NCBI GenBank assembly: GCA_030847615.1
Contig: JAUMIR010000005.1
Span: forward strand, 57,005,001-57,069,000
Direction of reading: 5' to 3'
DNA: 64,000 nt
DNA from: Gambelia wislizenii
Taxonomy: Eukaryota; Chordata; Lepidosauria; Squamata; Crotaphytidae
A program made the translations under genes and the position numbers. Positions 9,096-21,409 of this stretch are shown piece by piece (positions within the stretch are counted from its first letter, which is position 1; every line of letters starts with the position of its first letter). Under the pieces are notes generated by a model, which saw only the letters and a list, made by a program, of their open reading frames with translations, made no database searches and had not been told where the DNA came from.

Positions 9096-9319
9096 GGAGA
9101 TTATCACACTACACTGTTATAGTGCTATTATTCCACTTTATTTGCTATGGCTGCCTCCTGTGGAATTCTGGGATTTGCAATTTAGGGAGGGGCATTTAGA
9201 ACTCTCAGCCAGAGAGTTCTTAGGCCTCCCTAAACTACAAACCCCAGAATTTTACAGGAGGCAGCCAGAGCAGTTAAAGTAGAATAATACCATTATAACA
9301 GTGTAGTGTGATAAAGTCC
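9096..9319. mobile_element. Foldback element, group D (about 224 bp)
   Basis: Begins GGAGATTATCACACTACAC and ends GTGTAGTGTGATAAAGTCC. The arms carry GGCTGCCTCCTGTGGAATTC on the left and its inverse on the right, plus ACTACAAACCCCAGAATT. A second copy is at 32185-32403. The termini differ from the CAGAC-type ends of groups A-C by one or two bases. The flanks (ATA, AAA) do not form a clean duplication. Confidence 0.75.
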
Positions 9320-9654
9320 AAAGTGGCATGATTCAGTAATTATCACACGTCACTGTAATCACACAATACTACCTCATAATTGAGCAATACTACCAACAGA
9401 GAATCATCACATGACCACAACTAGCAGTTTAAAAATAGGATTTTACTTTGGTGATTTTGTATGGGCAAGATTTTGGCTGTTCTTGTGAGAAGACATGATT
9501 TCATTTAAACATACCAAAAACACATAAATAATGAAAGAAATTAACAAGTAAGCACTTAAACAAAGATAAAAATGTACCAAGAAAGGGTGAGAGTTCATTA
9601 AAACAGCATCTTGTGCATCCTGTGTTCTTGCTGGGAAAGTGGGGGGGAAGGACC

Positions 9655-9800
9655 ACAAAGTCGTCAATAAAAAGTGATGCCTCGTTCACACAGTGCCACA
9701 CAGCGGGAACAGGTAAATGACAACATTGTTTGATAATTTCAGCCTTTTATGCTATTGTCGCATCCTAACTATGCAGTTTTTGCCATGTCTGATAAAGTTC
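9655..9800. mobile_element. Partial group C foldback element (right half)
   Basis: Contains GTCAATAAAAAGTGATGCC, as in the centre of the copy at 47.8-48.1 kb, and ends GCCATGTCTGATAAAGTTC, a terminal motif of the family. I could not find the left end within the expected 300 bp, so this is a truncated or rearranged copy. Confidence 0.55.
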
Positions 9801-11838
9801 TGAGAGATCCTACATCACTGTCGCCCTCTACTACCACTGCTGCCCGGTATCTGTTTGGCACATTTAGTCTGGCTCCTCAGAAAAAGCGTGTCTGACATGG
9901 AAGACCCTACCAGCAACACTGATGCCATCAGCATAGCCCCTTCCCTCAAAGAAGCATGCAATCCCACCACCATGGAAAGGTAGTGCCTTTAGGTGGCAGG
10001 TGACCAGTCTGTATTCTTGCAGGCCGTGGATTGTAAAGGCCTTGTTAAAGCTACAAGGTAGAGGTTTCTACACCCTGACCTATCTTGTCTCTTTCTCCAG
10101 ATGGGAGATCCTGAAGGCCTCTTGGATGTAACTTTGACCTTTTCCTTTTCAGGTAGTCAGAGGTTGCCACTCAAGACACTGTGTGTTGGCAGAGGAACAT
10201 ATTGTCGTTTGTAGATATTTACAGCCATGTGGGGTATCATAGAATATGGACCAATCCATCTAGAACTCTGGAGCTCTTTAACCAATGTCTGATTTATAGG
10301 CTGGTAGTGTTATAGATCTGAATAGTAAATATCATTAAGAATTGTGAGTCTTGTAAGGAACTTAAACCAATTGCCTCCTATATTGTTAGTAAGCCTTGTA
10401 ATGTGGAAATATGTCTTTGGAGCAGGTCTCTGGAATTGGGTTGTCTAGGATTTTTCCATCTGATAATCGTAACTCTGAAAAATAAAATATTTTGTGGAAT
10501 TTTCTATTTATCTATTAGACATATTTGAATATATATTGGGGCAAAAGACATAACAGCAGGTCAGTACTAGCAGATCAGTTTCCTCCATCCTATCAGAGCT
10601 TCCTGGATGGTAGAGGGTGTGAAAACAGTGGGGAAAATCTTATAACTAATTTTCAAAGGCTTAAACACACAAACTGCAAATGTTTCTTATTTTATAGAGA
10701 CTTTTGTAAAATCAGAGGCAACACTGATAGAGCCACAAATGGGAGCCTTTAATCTTTTTTTTTCCACACTCTCATTTTTGTAAATCATAAGACTGTGTGC
10801 GTGTGTGTCTGTGAAACAAACTAAAATCAAAAAGACAGAAGACATAATGTAACACAATAACACAAGATATCCTTTAAACTAGCCCCTTTAACATAGAGAT
10901 GTACTGGAGCACAGCATATAAAACACTGTTTTAAATTGTGAAAAGACATGTATTTAAAAACAGGTGTGCATAACATCATAAAAACAACTTAGCAACTCAA
11001 ACTATAATACCATTTTTTCCCATTTAGGTTTAACCATTGTATCCATTCTTACTTAACATTCCAGAAGTCCAAGCAAAACATCTTTATAACTAGAAATGAG
11101 ACAGCCTTGTAGTCCTTTGCAGTCAGAAAGCTACCATTTATATGGAAGCTGTTAGTTTTAACATTGCAGAAAAATATTTTAGCAAATTAACTAGTAAATG
11201 TCTATTACAAAAATTTGTAACACATTTGAAATAGAGCCCGCTAACTCCTTGCCCATCATCCACAAATTATTTTTCCTCTAACTCCTTGCCCTTGAGCTCA
11301 ATATTGCCCAAAACAAAACTTAGTTATTAACATCAAGAATAACTACAGGATGTAACTACAGGATAGAACATGATAAGTATTTTGAGTGGGAGGGTTTCAT
11401 AAGCACTGGCAGAAATATTTAACCAGCAGCTCTTTGGAAAAGGAGAATTGTCTTGAATGCTCTGAAACACATCAGCCTATCACAGAACAATAGAAACTAT
11501 AAGACAAGAATGCTTATAATTGTTTGTTAACTGTATATAAATGCTTTTAAGATGTTCAAGTTATACCTTTGACAAATGAGACATTTGTTAAAATATTATT
11601 TAGTCTTTTAAGAGATCTATGTGAATCCAACCAGAAGATTCAGCAGTGCCTAGAGAGAACAAAACTTTGTTTATTTTAATTTAGGCATGTGACACCTTTG
11701 AATCCACTCATTTTTCCCCTTCACAACTTCCTCTTTTCATCCATAGCACTTAACAATGCTTATTCATAACAGATTCTACTCTTTATTGGGAAAATGTTCC
11801 CCTTTTATCAAACATCCCTTTTTCCTCTTTTTAAAATA
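9801..11838. other. No recognised feature
   Basis: AT-rich sequence with no coding homology or repeat family I can name. Short GT run at 10797-10810. Confidence 0.5.
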
Positions 11839-12092
11839 ATCATAGAATCATAGAGTTGGAAGAGACCTCAAGGGCCATCCAGTCCAACCCCCTGCCGTGC
11901 GGGAATACACAATCAAATCATTCCTGACAGATGGCCATCCAGCCTCTGTTTAAAAACCTCCAAAGAAGGAGACTCCACCACACTACGAGGCAGTGTATTC
12001 CACTTCTGAAAAGCTCTTACTGTTAGGAAATTCTTCCTAATGTTTAGGTGAAATCTCTTTTCCTGTAATTGACCACATTGCTCTGTGTCCTA
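11839..12092 (-). mobile_element. CR1 LINE 3' end, distal piece
   Basis: On the plus strand it starts AATCATAGAATCATAGAGTTGG, the reverse of the CR1 terminal repeat and 3' tail, and continues with the CR1 3' end found also at 26.6 and 48.2 kb. It stops in the text CTCTGTGTCCTA, where a foldback element was inserted; CR1 resumes at 12714. Confidence 0.9.
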
Positions 12093-12713
12093 GGAGATTT
12101 TCACATGGGCTATATATCCCATGGTAGGAACAGAACAGGATTGGGAAAGGTTTTCCCTTTCGGACGATGTTGACCCCGTTCTGTCCTGCATCCATCCTAC
12201 TCCTGTGACTGTTCCAGAACAATGTGATCACGATTTTTCATCGTGAATAGACCTCCCATTCCGTCACTATCACGCAATCATGGGTGTGTGAATAGGAGCC
12301 CCGTTCCTGTTCTGAAATGACAGCCGTGGAGGGGAGGTCCGTTCTGAGCACTTCCTGGTATGATCTGGACATCTAGGTAAGTGGCACCCTTTATTTTACC
12401 CTCCCTGTTTTGATTGTGTGATTTAAAGTGTGTTTTTGTGCTTGGTGAACTGATTTTTTGTTTGGGGGAGTTTTATTTTTTAAATTTACTGTCTGGCGTT
12501 ATCACGTGATAACGTGATAACGTTTCAGACGGCCGGTCGTAAAAGCAACCTTACGACGGCTGCATTTACAGCCAGCCAGCAAGGGGAGGGGGAGCCCATT
12601 CCTGCTGCAGAATTAAGGTGAGTGTGTGAAAGATTTATGTTATTCCGTGGCAGGAACGGGAAAAGAGGTAGCGGGGCAGTAAAGGGGCATTTTGGCCCTG
12701 TGTGAAAATCTCC
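12093..12713. mobile_element. Group B foldback element (621 bp) nested in CR1
   Basis: Begins GGAGATTTTCACATGGGC and ends CCCTGTGTGAAAATCTCC. A 3-bp duplication CTA (12090-12092 and 12714-12716) flanks it, and removing it restores the CR1 text. The middle includes AAAGTGTGTTTTTGTG and a GACATCTAGGTAAGTG block that recur in the elements at 40.2-41.2 kb and (inverted) 43.3-44.3 kb. A local ATCACGTGATAACGTGATAACG-like repeat lies near 12500. Non-coding. Confidence 0.85.
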
Positions 12714-13401
12714 CTAGTCTCTGGAGCAGCAGAAAACAAGTTTGCTCCAATCTCAGTATGACATCCCTTCAAATATTTAAACATGACTATCATGTCCCTC
12801 TCAACCTTCTCTTCTCCAGACTAAACATGCCGAGCTTCCTAAGCCTTTCCTCATAAGACATGGTTTCCAGACCTCCCACCATTTTGGTCGCCCTCCTCTG
12901 GACACGTTCCAGCTTCTCAATATCCTTCCTGAATTGTGGTGCCCAGAACTGGACACAGTATTCCAGGTGAGGTTTGACCAAAGCAGAATAGAGTGGCACT
13001 ATTACTTCCCTTAATCTAGATACTATACTCCTATTAATGCAGCCTAGAATCACATTGGCTTTTTTAGCTGCTGCATCCCACTGCTGACTCATGTTCAGCT
13101 TGTGGTCCACTAAGACTCCTAGATCCTTTTCTCATGTACTGCCCTCAAGCCATGCGTCACCCATCCTCTATCTGTGCCTTTCATTTTTAGTTCCCAAGTG
13201 TAGAATCGTACATTTTTCCCTGTTGAAATTCATTTTGTTAATATTGGCCCAGCTTTCTAATCTATTCAGGTCATTTTGGATTCTGATCCTGTCCTCTGGG
13301 GTATTAGCTACCCCTCCTAATTTGGTGTCATCTGCAAACGTGATAAGCATATCCTCTGTTCCCTCATCCAAGTCATTGATAAAGATGTTGAACAGCACTG
13401 T
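12714..13401 (-). pseudogene. CR1 LINE reverse transcriptase fragment
   Basis: Minus-strand translation gives an RT palm segment (LFNIFINDLDEGTEDMLI, then the catalytic FADD box and TKLGG) at 13398-13168. After a frame change it gives the CR1 C-terminal region ([19 protein letters not shown], then [16 protein letters not shown] and YEERLRKLG) at 13110-12790. The endonuclease and the first part of RT are missing, as is usual for 5'-truncated LINEs. It is inactive: truncated, frameshifted, and split from its 3' end by the group B element. Confidence 0.92.
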
Positions 13402-13440
13402 CCCTTGTGGTCTCTTCCAGTTCTATGATTCTATGATTCT
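13402..13440 (+). repeat. CR1 3' terminus in the opposite orientation
   Basis: CTTGTGGTCTCTTCCAGTTC followed by TATGATTCTATGATTCTA is the plus-strand 3' end of CR1, as at 26.68-26.72 kb. It abuts the 5'-truncated end of the minus-strand CR1. It is a separate short insertion or part of a rearranged one. Confidence 0.7.
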
Positions 13441-15113
13441 ACCTCTGAAGTATAATCCAAGGATTTACTTAAAATTAATTGAAGATGACACTATCAAAAT
13501 CTGTGAGATGCAGATTTTCCCTCTATTTAATATGATAAGGAAATTAATTATGCATAAACAGCTATCACTTCAAGACCAAAGCTTGGTACCACCTGACATT
13601 GGTTGTCCAAACACTTTTGCAAGCCAATTCTAAAGATCTGCCAATTCTTTAAAGAAGATTGGCATGTACCACATCCTGTTTTTTAATATGAGTACATTAT
13701 CTCCTGATATTTCTTACAAAAAAATTGGCTTGTTAGGTAGCCATTTCCTGTTTCGTTTCCCATTTTAAGGAGCTAGAGATTGAACAAATAACTCTAGCCA
13801 TTTCACACAGCTAAAAATAAAGGCCTGAATCCTATTGGTAGCCTGAGGAGGAGGAAGAAGAAAAAGAAGAAGAAGAATTTATTTCTTATCCACCTCTCCC
13901 TTTGAATCAAAGTGGGGAACAACAGATTAAAATAGAACAATCTAGTGGAAATGACCACAGACTCTCACTGGAGGACTTAGAAATATGTTCTGCCTAGGGA
14001 GAACATATTTTTGGTCGTGTGTAGGGCAGCATTGATGGTGGCAGCAAATACAGTAATCCACAAATAATCAAATCTATGAATGCTTAACCTGCAAATGTGA
14101 AAGGACGGCTGTATTCCATATACCGTACTTTTACTGTATTCATTTTATTTATTTTTATTAATTTAAATGTTGAATCTGGTCAAAGTGGCTGTTCACTTCC
14201 ATAAATGGTGATGTCATCTTTGATCAAGCTCGCTAACAGCTGATGCAACTTTACTATCACTCTAGCATGTGCTAATATAATAAAGTGTGAAGTCCTCATT
14301 CTATAGGTGGTTTCTCCCTACTTTTATCTTTTTCTCACTTTACATCCTTTTCCAGTCAGTAGGGGGCAGGTATGCTTTGCCAAAGATGCTGAAATAATAT
14401 GCTTGATTGCTTTGTTTGTTAATCATTTGCACAATGGGCACAATGACATTTCCTTGTGGAGTGGATTCTAAGGCCAAACAGGTCCCTTGCCTGACACTGA
14501 TTCCTCATTGTCTAAAAACAAACAACCCTATTAGCATAGGATATCATTTATTCAATTTTCTAGCTCAATTGTAGGGCCATAAACCAAAATATTGCCATTT
14601 TAGAACTAAGAATAACCAAAGGTAAAAATTGCTGAATACTGTATATACCTGGCAAGGGCAACTCCTCACAGATGTTGGACTGTAAATCCCATCATCCTTA
14701 TCCAGGATAGCCAAAGGTGTGACATGATGGGAGTTGCATTCTAATACCAGGTGGACCACAAGTTACCCAACCCAATGTATTTGTCCTAACAGAAAACAAT
14801 TTTATAGCATTCTTAGAAGAGAATAGTATCATGCCATAAATGTGTCCTTCCTTAAAATGATGCTTATTCCCTGTAGATGCCACATTACCTCACTGTGATG
14901 TTCTTTTACTGAAATAATCCCCCCCACAAAGTATATGAACTTTGTATTTTCTGCCTTTTATTCCACAGCTTATAGTAACAGGCTGGGAAAGATTCTCCAG
15001 AATTTCATCTTCTGTGCCAGCACTACACCCTGGGCATAGCTGGGGACATGTGCGTCTGATAATATTATCCTTTCTGTTATTTTTTTAATTATTTCTTTAT
15101 GCTCCAATTATGA
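13441..15113. other. No gene; scattered repeat scraps
   Basis: Holds a GA-rich run (13851-13880), a possible tiny inverted-repeat remnant with TACAG...CTGTA ends (about 14049-14113), and a decayed palindromic repeat at about 14640-14770 (AATCCCATCATCC...GATGGGAGTTGCATT) of the kind listed at 46.4 kb. Nothing coding recognised. Confidence 0.5.
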
Positions 15114-15180
15114 ACATACACATACATACATATACTTACATACATTATGAACATACATACATACACCTTCATATACATAC
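15114..15180. repeat. (CATA)n microsatellite, imperfect
   Basis: Repeated ACATACATACATACACC-type units with interruptions. A long C/T-rich tract (about 15220-15500) follows; it is low-complexity and non-coding. Confidence 0.75.
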
Positions 15181-15544
15181 CTATACTTATCTATAACCTC
15201 TATGACTTCCAAAACAGTTTATTTCTTCCTTCTCTCCATTTCTCTCTATCCCCCCACCTTCCAATATAATCCTATCCATCTATCCACATCCCTCTCTCAT
15301 TTTTATCCCTCTCATTATTTTCTTCCAAACTTCCTGATTCCCTCACCCCATACCTTCTACACTTACTCTCACCTTCTCACATACTTTTTCTTCTCATTCC
15401 AACTCATTCAACTTTTCCCTTCCTACATTCATATCCGTTCTCCCCATCACCCAACCATTCGCCTCCCTTCTGCCCGGCCCCTGTCTAGGGTTGCTTCATT
15501 ATTTACCACTTTGAATTATTGTTTCTTTTACTTTACCTTTCTGT

Positions 15545-16960
15545 CTTCTATATGCAACTATTAATTTTTAAGCTTTTTAAGTTTAAGAAAAAAAGAGTTT
15601 TACGCTTTATTGTTCAGAACCTTTTTCACCCAAAATATTTCTTATTTCTTATATCTTTTCTGTCTTTTGTCTGTTGTACTGCCCTTTTTCATCATTCTAT
15701 TTAAGTCGCCTTAATTTTCCATCCCCCCGCCCCAATATTTTTGGATTGGGGACCATTCTTCTTCCAATTTCGTTAAGTTTGCTTTATTTAAGATACATGT
15801 TAATTTATTGTTCTCTAACATTTCTCTGAGTTTAATTATCTAGTCAGCTATCAATGGAGCTTCCGCATAAAGTAGTGTTCTCCAATGCTGTTGCCCCAAG
15901 TTTTTTTTCCAAGTCAGAGGTTATATTTAATAAATAAAATTTGGGATTCATAATGAACTATGTTTTATAAATTTCTTGAATCTTCCTAAGAATCTTAGTC
16001 CAGAATTTTTGGATTTTTGAGCATCCCCATCACATATGATACATCGTGCCTGTATCTTTTTCACAGCACCAACACTTGTTATTTTTCGTTTTACAGATTT
16101 TTCCAATTCTTGCTGGGGTTAAATACCATCTGTTCACAAGTTTAAAATGGTTCACTTTCAATGCTAAACAGGCTGTAAAGGTTTTTGTTTCTTTCCATGC
16201 CCTTTCCCATTCATCCATGGTTATTGTTTCGCGTAGATCTTGAGCCCATTTAGTCATGGCATCTGTGACTTTTTCACCTTCCAGTTCTCTATCCAGTAGT
16301 AGTTTGTATAATTTAGATATCTTTTTGTTTTCTTTACCCCGTATCACTTTATCAAGCTCTGTTTCTATCATTTCAAAATCTTGATCTTTTTTATCATCTT
16401 GAAATCTGTTTTTGATTTGTAGATATTTAAACCAATTCATTTCCACTCCTCTACTCTCTAGTTGTTCACACATATGCAGATTAATTCCATCCCCCTTTTT
16501 CCATGCCGTATAGTTGATTAGGTCTCTATATCTTAGCCAATCTCTGGAGCTCTCCCATCTCCCAAAAAAAGCTTCATGCGGGGATATCCAAGATGGGAGT
16601 TTCATCGCCAGATTCTCATAAGGGCTTTCCTGATTATGTTATTTTCAGAATCTTTATTCACTTGAGCTTTATCATAACCTAAATAGGTGTGCCAACCATA
16701 ACGCAGTTCAAATCCTTCTAGTGTTAATACTCTATTATTGTTTAGTTTAACCCAGGTCATCAGCCAATTAAGTCCACAAGCTACGTAATATAATTTCAAA
16801 TTGGGTAAAGAAGCACCTCCGACGTCTTTGTCAGCTGTTAACGTTGACCATTTTATTCTTGCTTTTCTTCCTCTCCTTTCTGTTATTGTCCCGTTCATTC
16901 TTCTGATGTAATTTGGGATGTGGGTTTTTGCTGCATTTACCCACGTCTGATAAAGTCCTA
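15545..16960 (-). pseudogene. L1-type LINE, ORF2 C-terminal fragment
   Basis: Minus-strand reading from about 16960 gives the post-RT segment of L1 ORF2: ARIKWSTLTADKDVGGASLP, then LKLYYVACGLNWLMTWVKL. From about 16605 in another frame it gives SWISPHEAFFGRWESS and onward to NRWYLTPARIGKICKT with a final Cys-rich NKCWCCEKDTGTMYHM, the C-terminal zinc-knuckle-like region of L1 ORF2. The frame change near 16602-16605 and the missing endonuclease and RT core show a dead 5'-truncated copy. The 3' UTR probably extends toward 15.5 kb; that end is uncertain. Confidence 0.85.
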
Positions 16961-16984
16961 AGACACAACAAAGAAAAAAGGCCA

Positions 16985-17650
16985 AGAAAAGGAAGAAAAG
17001 AGAAAAACAACCTATACATATGTAATACCTATGTAAGGCTAAAACTAAACTAACTACACAAAACTAACTAACATCACAAGCTAACTAATAGTGAACTAAC
17101 TAAAACTAACTAAACCACAAAAGAACTTTGACCCCCACCCACCCATCCACAAAAACAAAAACTGTAATGGGGGAGACTATTAGTAAAAAATATATTATTC
17201 TGTTATTACAGATCTTACTAAGTCAACTTGCTAGAGTTATTAAAAGTTATAATCACAAATTATCACATTGTTGGTTGTCTTCTTGCTGGAAAAAAAATCC
17301 ATAAACAGTTTCCAATCTTTTCTGACTTTTCCCCTACAAGTATTTGCTATTCATTTGTATTCCCCTTTGGTGTTTCCCCCCTTCCACTTCTTATACTTGT
17401 CTCTTTTAAATCTCAGCTCATCTGAAAATTCTTTGTATATCCACCATGGTTTCTTTTTGTCCATCATCTAGTATTAAGTCCATTCAGCAATTGCCAATAT
17501 TATGTTATTCCAAAATTACAGCGTCCAGTAATGGCTGGCATTCAGTATTGCAGTTACAGATTTGTAGAGTTGTGGATCCATAACTGTTCCATATTCAGTT
17601 TCACCACATAGCCATTATTGTGGCAGTATTTCTATGATCGTAACTGTCCT
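16985..17650. other. No recognised feature
   Basis: Low-complexity AACTAACTAA-type tract (17040-17130) and AT-rich sequence. No coding homology recognised. Confidence 0.5.
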
Positions 17651-17905
17651 CTCAAACCCACCTTAACAGCCAGCAGCCGCATTGACTAAAGAAGATCAGG
17701 GTGCAGGGGATGACATTCCCAACTCCCTCCCACCAGCAAGTGAGGCTGCTACAATCAGAATCAGGATCCTTGCTGGAATTCCTCATTGCAGCCTCATTCA
17801 CTAATGGGAGGCTAGAAATGTCATCATTCTTACACTCCAAATGGCAACTGAACAGACCCCCTTCACTCAATGTTGCTGCTGGCTGCTGAGGTGAGCTTGG
17901 CGGTC
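17651..17905. mobile_element. Foldback element of uncertain family
   Basis: The left arm CACCTTAACAGCCAGCAGCC and the right arm with TTGCTGCTGGCTGCTGAGGT are inverse; inner sequences pair as well (GGATGACATTCCC with GAAATGTCATC). About 255 bp with no coding capacity. No target duplication was found, and the ends do not show the GGA...TCAGAC motif. Confidence 0.6.
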
Positions 17906-18299
17906 AAGCCAGGAGACAATACTTGAGAGGCAAGCCTATTCACATGTAGATACAATGAGCAAAAATAAAGCAATTTTGAGAAGTAACTAGTGACATCATC
18001 TGTCAAAATATCCAAAAGACTGGTACAGAATTGTCAGTATTTCAGAACAACAATGAGGCACTTGTGCACAAATAACTGATTTCAATGTTTTTTCATATCC
18101 CACATCAGCTACTTAGTTACAAATATGTGATTAAGTATTGTCTCTTTTTTACAGTTTCTCCAAAACAATGGGAAACTGTAGCCTGAAGCTTGGATTGAAT
18201 TCTAGAACTGTTGAAATACAGAAGGACATCAGCACCTTAAGCAAATACTCTTTTTAATACAAAATCCACATGCTTACAAAAAGGTTTGCCTACCTGACA

Positions 18300-18375
18300 A
18301 TACAGCCCCATCTGTGTCTGTTCAGGAGTAAGCCCCACTGAATTTGAAGCAATTTACTCCCAGGTATTTGTGCAC
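18300..18375. repeat. Short palindromic interspersed repeat
   Basis: CAGGAGTAAGCCCCACTGAA and TTTACTCCCAGGTATTTGTG are near-inverse halves. Related pieces with GAGTAAGC and ACTTACTTCTGAGTATGCAT lie at 48795-48850, and AAGTCCCACTGAA at 58785-58800. I know this text as a common reptile repeat but cannot name it. Confidence 0.6.
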
Positions 18376-18559
18376 AGGATCACAATATTAAAAAGGTAGT
18401 CCATCGGTACATTAACTCAAATCTTGGGGACTCCTAAAAGAATTATCAGGATCCCCCCTCCACCTTAGGACAGAATTCATACCTAAGAGACAACTCTGTT
18501 TGCATTTAATGCAACAGTCATGCGTAGAGTATACGGTGATTTGTGATCATTGTTTGACA

Positions 18560-18775
18560 GTCAGTAGAGCACAATGTTAAGGTGCACACAGATTGAAGAG
18601 ACCCAGATTCAAATCACTCAAACATAAAACTTCACTGGTATCAGCCACAATATTTTTCAGCTTTATCCACTACCTCACAGCGTTGTTATGGAACTGAAAT
18701 GAGAAACAGAAACCATGGTGTTTGTCACTTCCAACTCACAAAAAGTGGAGATATAAAAATAACTAAATCTCTAAG
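18560..18775 (+). repeat. tRNA-derived SINE, plus strand (old copy)
   Basis: A head resembling a tRNA (AGTAGAGCACAATGTTAAGG, then a box-B-like CCCAGATTCAAATC), a body with TACCTCACAGCGTTGTTATG, and a tail GGAGATATAAAAATAA. Diverged from the copies at 47.5 and 61.7 kb, but with the same order of parts. Confidence 0.6.
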
Positions 18776-20084
18776 TGTTCTGTGTTGAAAGTGAAGAAGT
18801 ATTCTGTGTTGAAAGTGTGTATATGGATGTGCAATTGTGCTGTGCTATCATCTGCTGATGTGTTTTACATTAATTCCTATATGGAATAGATTTCTGCACA
18901 GGACTTTGTAATGTGTGACATGGCTCAAACAGTTAGTCAAAATGAATAAGTCATTCAGATGTCAAAACACTTAGCCAATCATATTTCAAAGCCAGAACCA
19001 TACCAACATTTTTTAAAGAAATTAATCCAATCAGAAAAAAAACCCTAATTTTCAGAATACAGTGCCCATTGCATAAAATACACACCCAGTTTTAATGAGA
19101 CTCTCATTAATGGGTTCTAACTAAATTGGATGGAAAGGAAATCACAGGCTCAAACCTGATGTGGAATCTGAGCTCTTGCCCAGACAGCACAAGATATTAC
19201 ACAATCAAGGCCAGGCACAACCAAAAAATCACTCTGGTGTCTTATATGAAAGCATTGCTAAAGTTAAGGCCTAATTAAGAAAGACATGACCATATCACAG
19301 ATGATTTCTCTCCATTACAATCCTGTCTTTAAAAGTAGATCATTATTCTAGACTGCATCTTGGCTTGGGCTTTTTCTTTCTTTCTTCTTTCTCTCGGGTG
19401 TAGAATTTAAAAAATAGAGGACTGGTAGCATTTAAAATGAGGGTTTTAAAAGAAATCAATAATGATCATTATTTTTACAAATGAGGCCCTATAGCAAAAT
19501 TAAGAGAGGCTTCAAGGCTCTCCATTTTCTCTTCTCAGGCTGGAAGCTGCCCAGAGAAAGTAAGCAGGCCCTACCACAGGTTACTGAAGTAACCACCTCT
19601 GACAGCAGATGCTGGGTGCGGCAGCCCATTGGCCATTCCTGTCTCTTAGAGCTAAGTGTCATGTACTTCTATTCCCAGACACAATGACCAGCAGTTTCAG
19701 AGTTAATCAGAAAACTTTATTGGCACAGAAATCCAGAAAGCATATCATACATTGTTGTTGCTCAGAACTGAAACTTTCAAGGCAGACAGTATACTTCAAG
19801 CATATTACAATCTATGAAATCTGGCAAGCTCCAATACTATTGGTTATCTATCATCCCCTGACCTCCTCTTCCCATACAACATCCATCCCATTTTCCCAAG
19901 TCAGTTCTGCAGCTGCAGGCTTATCTCTCCATTCGCGTTACCAATCATTAAACTCCCCTTAACCATTGCCATAGAACACTTGTTAACAAGCACAAAGAAA
20001 TGAAAGCACTATTAGCAGCAAGGTTACAAAAGAATACTGAAAATGGCAGGAACAGGTCATGCCAGAGACCAATCCTGACACTAA
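18776..20084. other. No recognised gene
   Basis: AT-rich sequence. AACTTTATTGG near 19713 looks like a reversed poly(A) signal region, but I could not define an LTR around it. Confidence 0.45.
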
Positions 20085-20373
20085 GAACTTTTTCAAGCGG
20101 TTGAAAAAAACCACAAGGAGGCCGGGAGAAGAACGGGGCTGTGGCGCTTACAGTCCTCCTCCGTCCTTCTCCCATCCTCCTCCCCACTTTCTCCGGTGCT
20201 GCTGGAGCCTCTTTTTATTGATGGAAAACCTGCATCCATAAAAAGCGGTCCAAGCAGCATGGGGGAAGGTCAGGAGGAGGTCAGGAGGAGGATGGAGGAG
20301 GGCTGTGTCATCTGAAACAGGGCTGTGTTCTCCCAACCTCCCTGTGGGTTTTTTCAACCATTTGAAAAAGTCC
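20085..20373. mobile_element. Foldback element related to group A
   Basis: Ends GAACTTTTTCAAGCGGTTG and CAACCATTTGAAAAAGTCC are inverse. The centre TCTTTTTATTGATGG and CATCCATAAAAAG matches the central hairpin of groups A and C. GGAGGAGGATGG-type repeats fill the right arm. The left flank is TAA and the right flank TCT, so no duplication is visible. Confidence 0.7.
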
Positions 20374-20644
20374 TCTGTGTGTCACTCCTATACTGCCTGC
20401 CCTATACCCCTTAAACTAGCCTGCTAACTTCAGGTGGGCTGGGGATATTATCCAGTTGCTAGTGTTGAAATGAATTTGAGCATCAATTCCATGTACTTAA
20501 GTCTAGTTGGCATCTGCATATGGAATGGAATGGAATGGAATTTTGTCTTTTGCCTCAGGTAGCAAATTGCCTCAGGACAGCCCTGGTTGACATATGAATC
20601 AGAAACTGAATCCAGGATGATGATCAAGATTATTACCAAGATGG

Positions 20645-20880
20645 TGATGATTTATTATACTTACCTTCCTCCTCTCCTCTAAGAACCTCCAAGTGCTATG
20701 TAGAGTGCTTCCCCCATCTCATTCTCACCAAAGACCTGTGAGGTTGGCCAGACTGATTGACAGTAACTGGACAAAGATCACTCAATGAAATTCATAGCCA
20801 AGTGAGGAATTGAAAATGGAACTGCCTAGACTTTGCCAGACCAGCTCTCCATTTGTATCATACAAATAAGAACCACTGTT
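20645..20880 (-). repeat. tRNA-derived SINE, minus strand (old copy)
   Basis: The plus-strand text CCTGTGAGGTTGGCCAGACT, AAGATCACTCAATGAAATTC and AAGTGAGGAATTGAA is the reverse of the SINE body and head seen at 61.64-61.88 kb. A (GGAAT)n run lies upstream at 20520-20540. Confidence 0.6.
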
Positions 20881-21409
20881 GTGAAAAGAGTCCACACAGA
20901 TAACAATTCACAGCAAGCAGCCATTATGTGAGCAGCTCTTAACTAAGGCTCATCTTATGAAATGAAATCCTCCAGCCCTAACAACATATTTTTCATTCTC
21001 ACAGCTGCACAAACTGACCAGTTTTTTAATCCTGTTCCAATCCTGTTGCTCGTGTCCTAATCCTCACAGCAAGCCAGCTCATTCCTTCCTATCTATAGTA
21101 ACTTTTGGAAGTGTTTTATACTGTTTCAAGCTGAGACATATGCGTCCCAGTGTTCTACCTCTGAAGAGTCACATGGGTGCCCCTCCAGAGAAACAGGGTG
21201 AAAAAATTTGACTTAAATAAATATTTGACTACACAAAACTCAACACACAAAACCATATTTAATGGGACCACTGACTGTGGGCCTAAAAAAAATAAGCAAG
21301 CTTGCCACATTCTTGGTCAGAACATGCTGCTTGGTGGTGGGAGTTGTTTTCTCTTTAATAGTTGTACACAAACCCATTTATAGACATTGGCCTCAATTCA
21401 ACATCCCCT
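20881..21409. other. No recognised feature
   Basis: No repeat family or coding homology recognised. Confidence 0.45.

Noticed and set aside
15202..15564. 120-codon plus-strand ORF
   Set aside because: Derived from a C/T-rich low-complexity tract, giving a biased Ser/Pro/Phe/Tyr composition with no homology.
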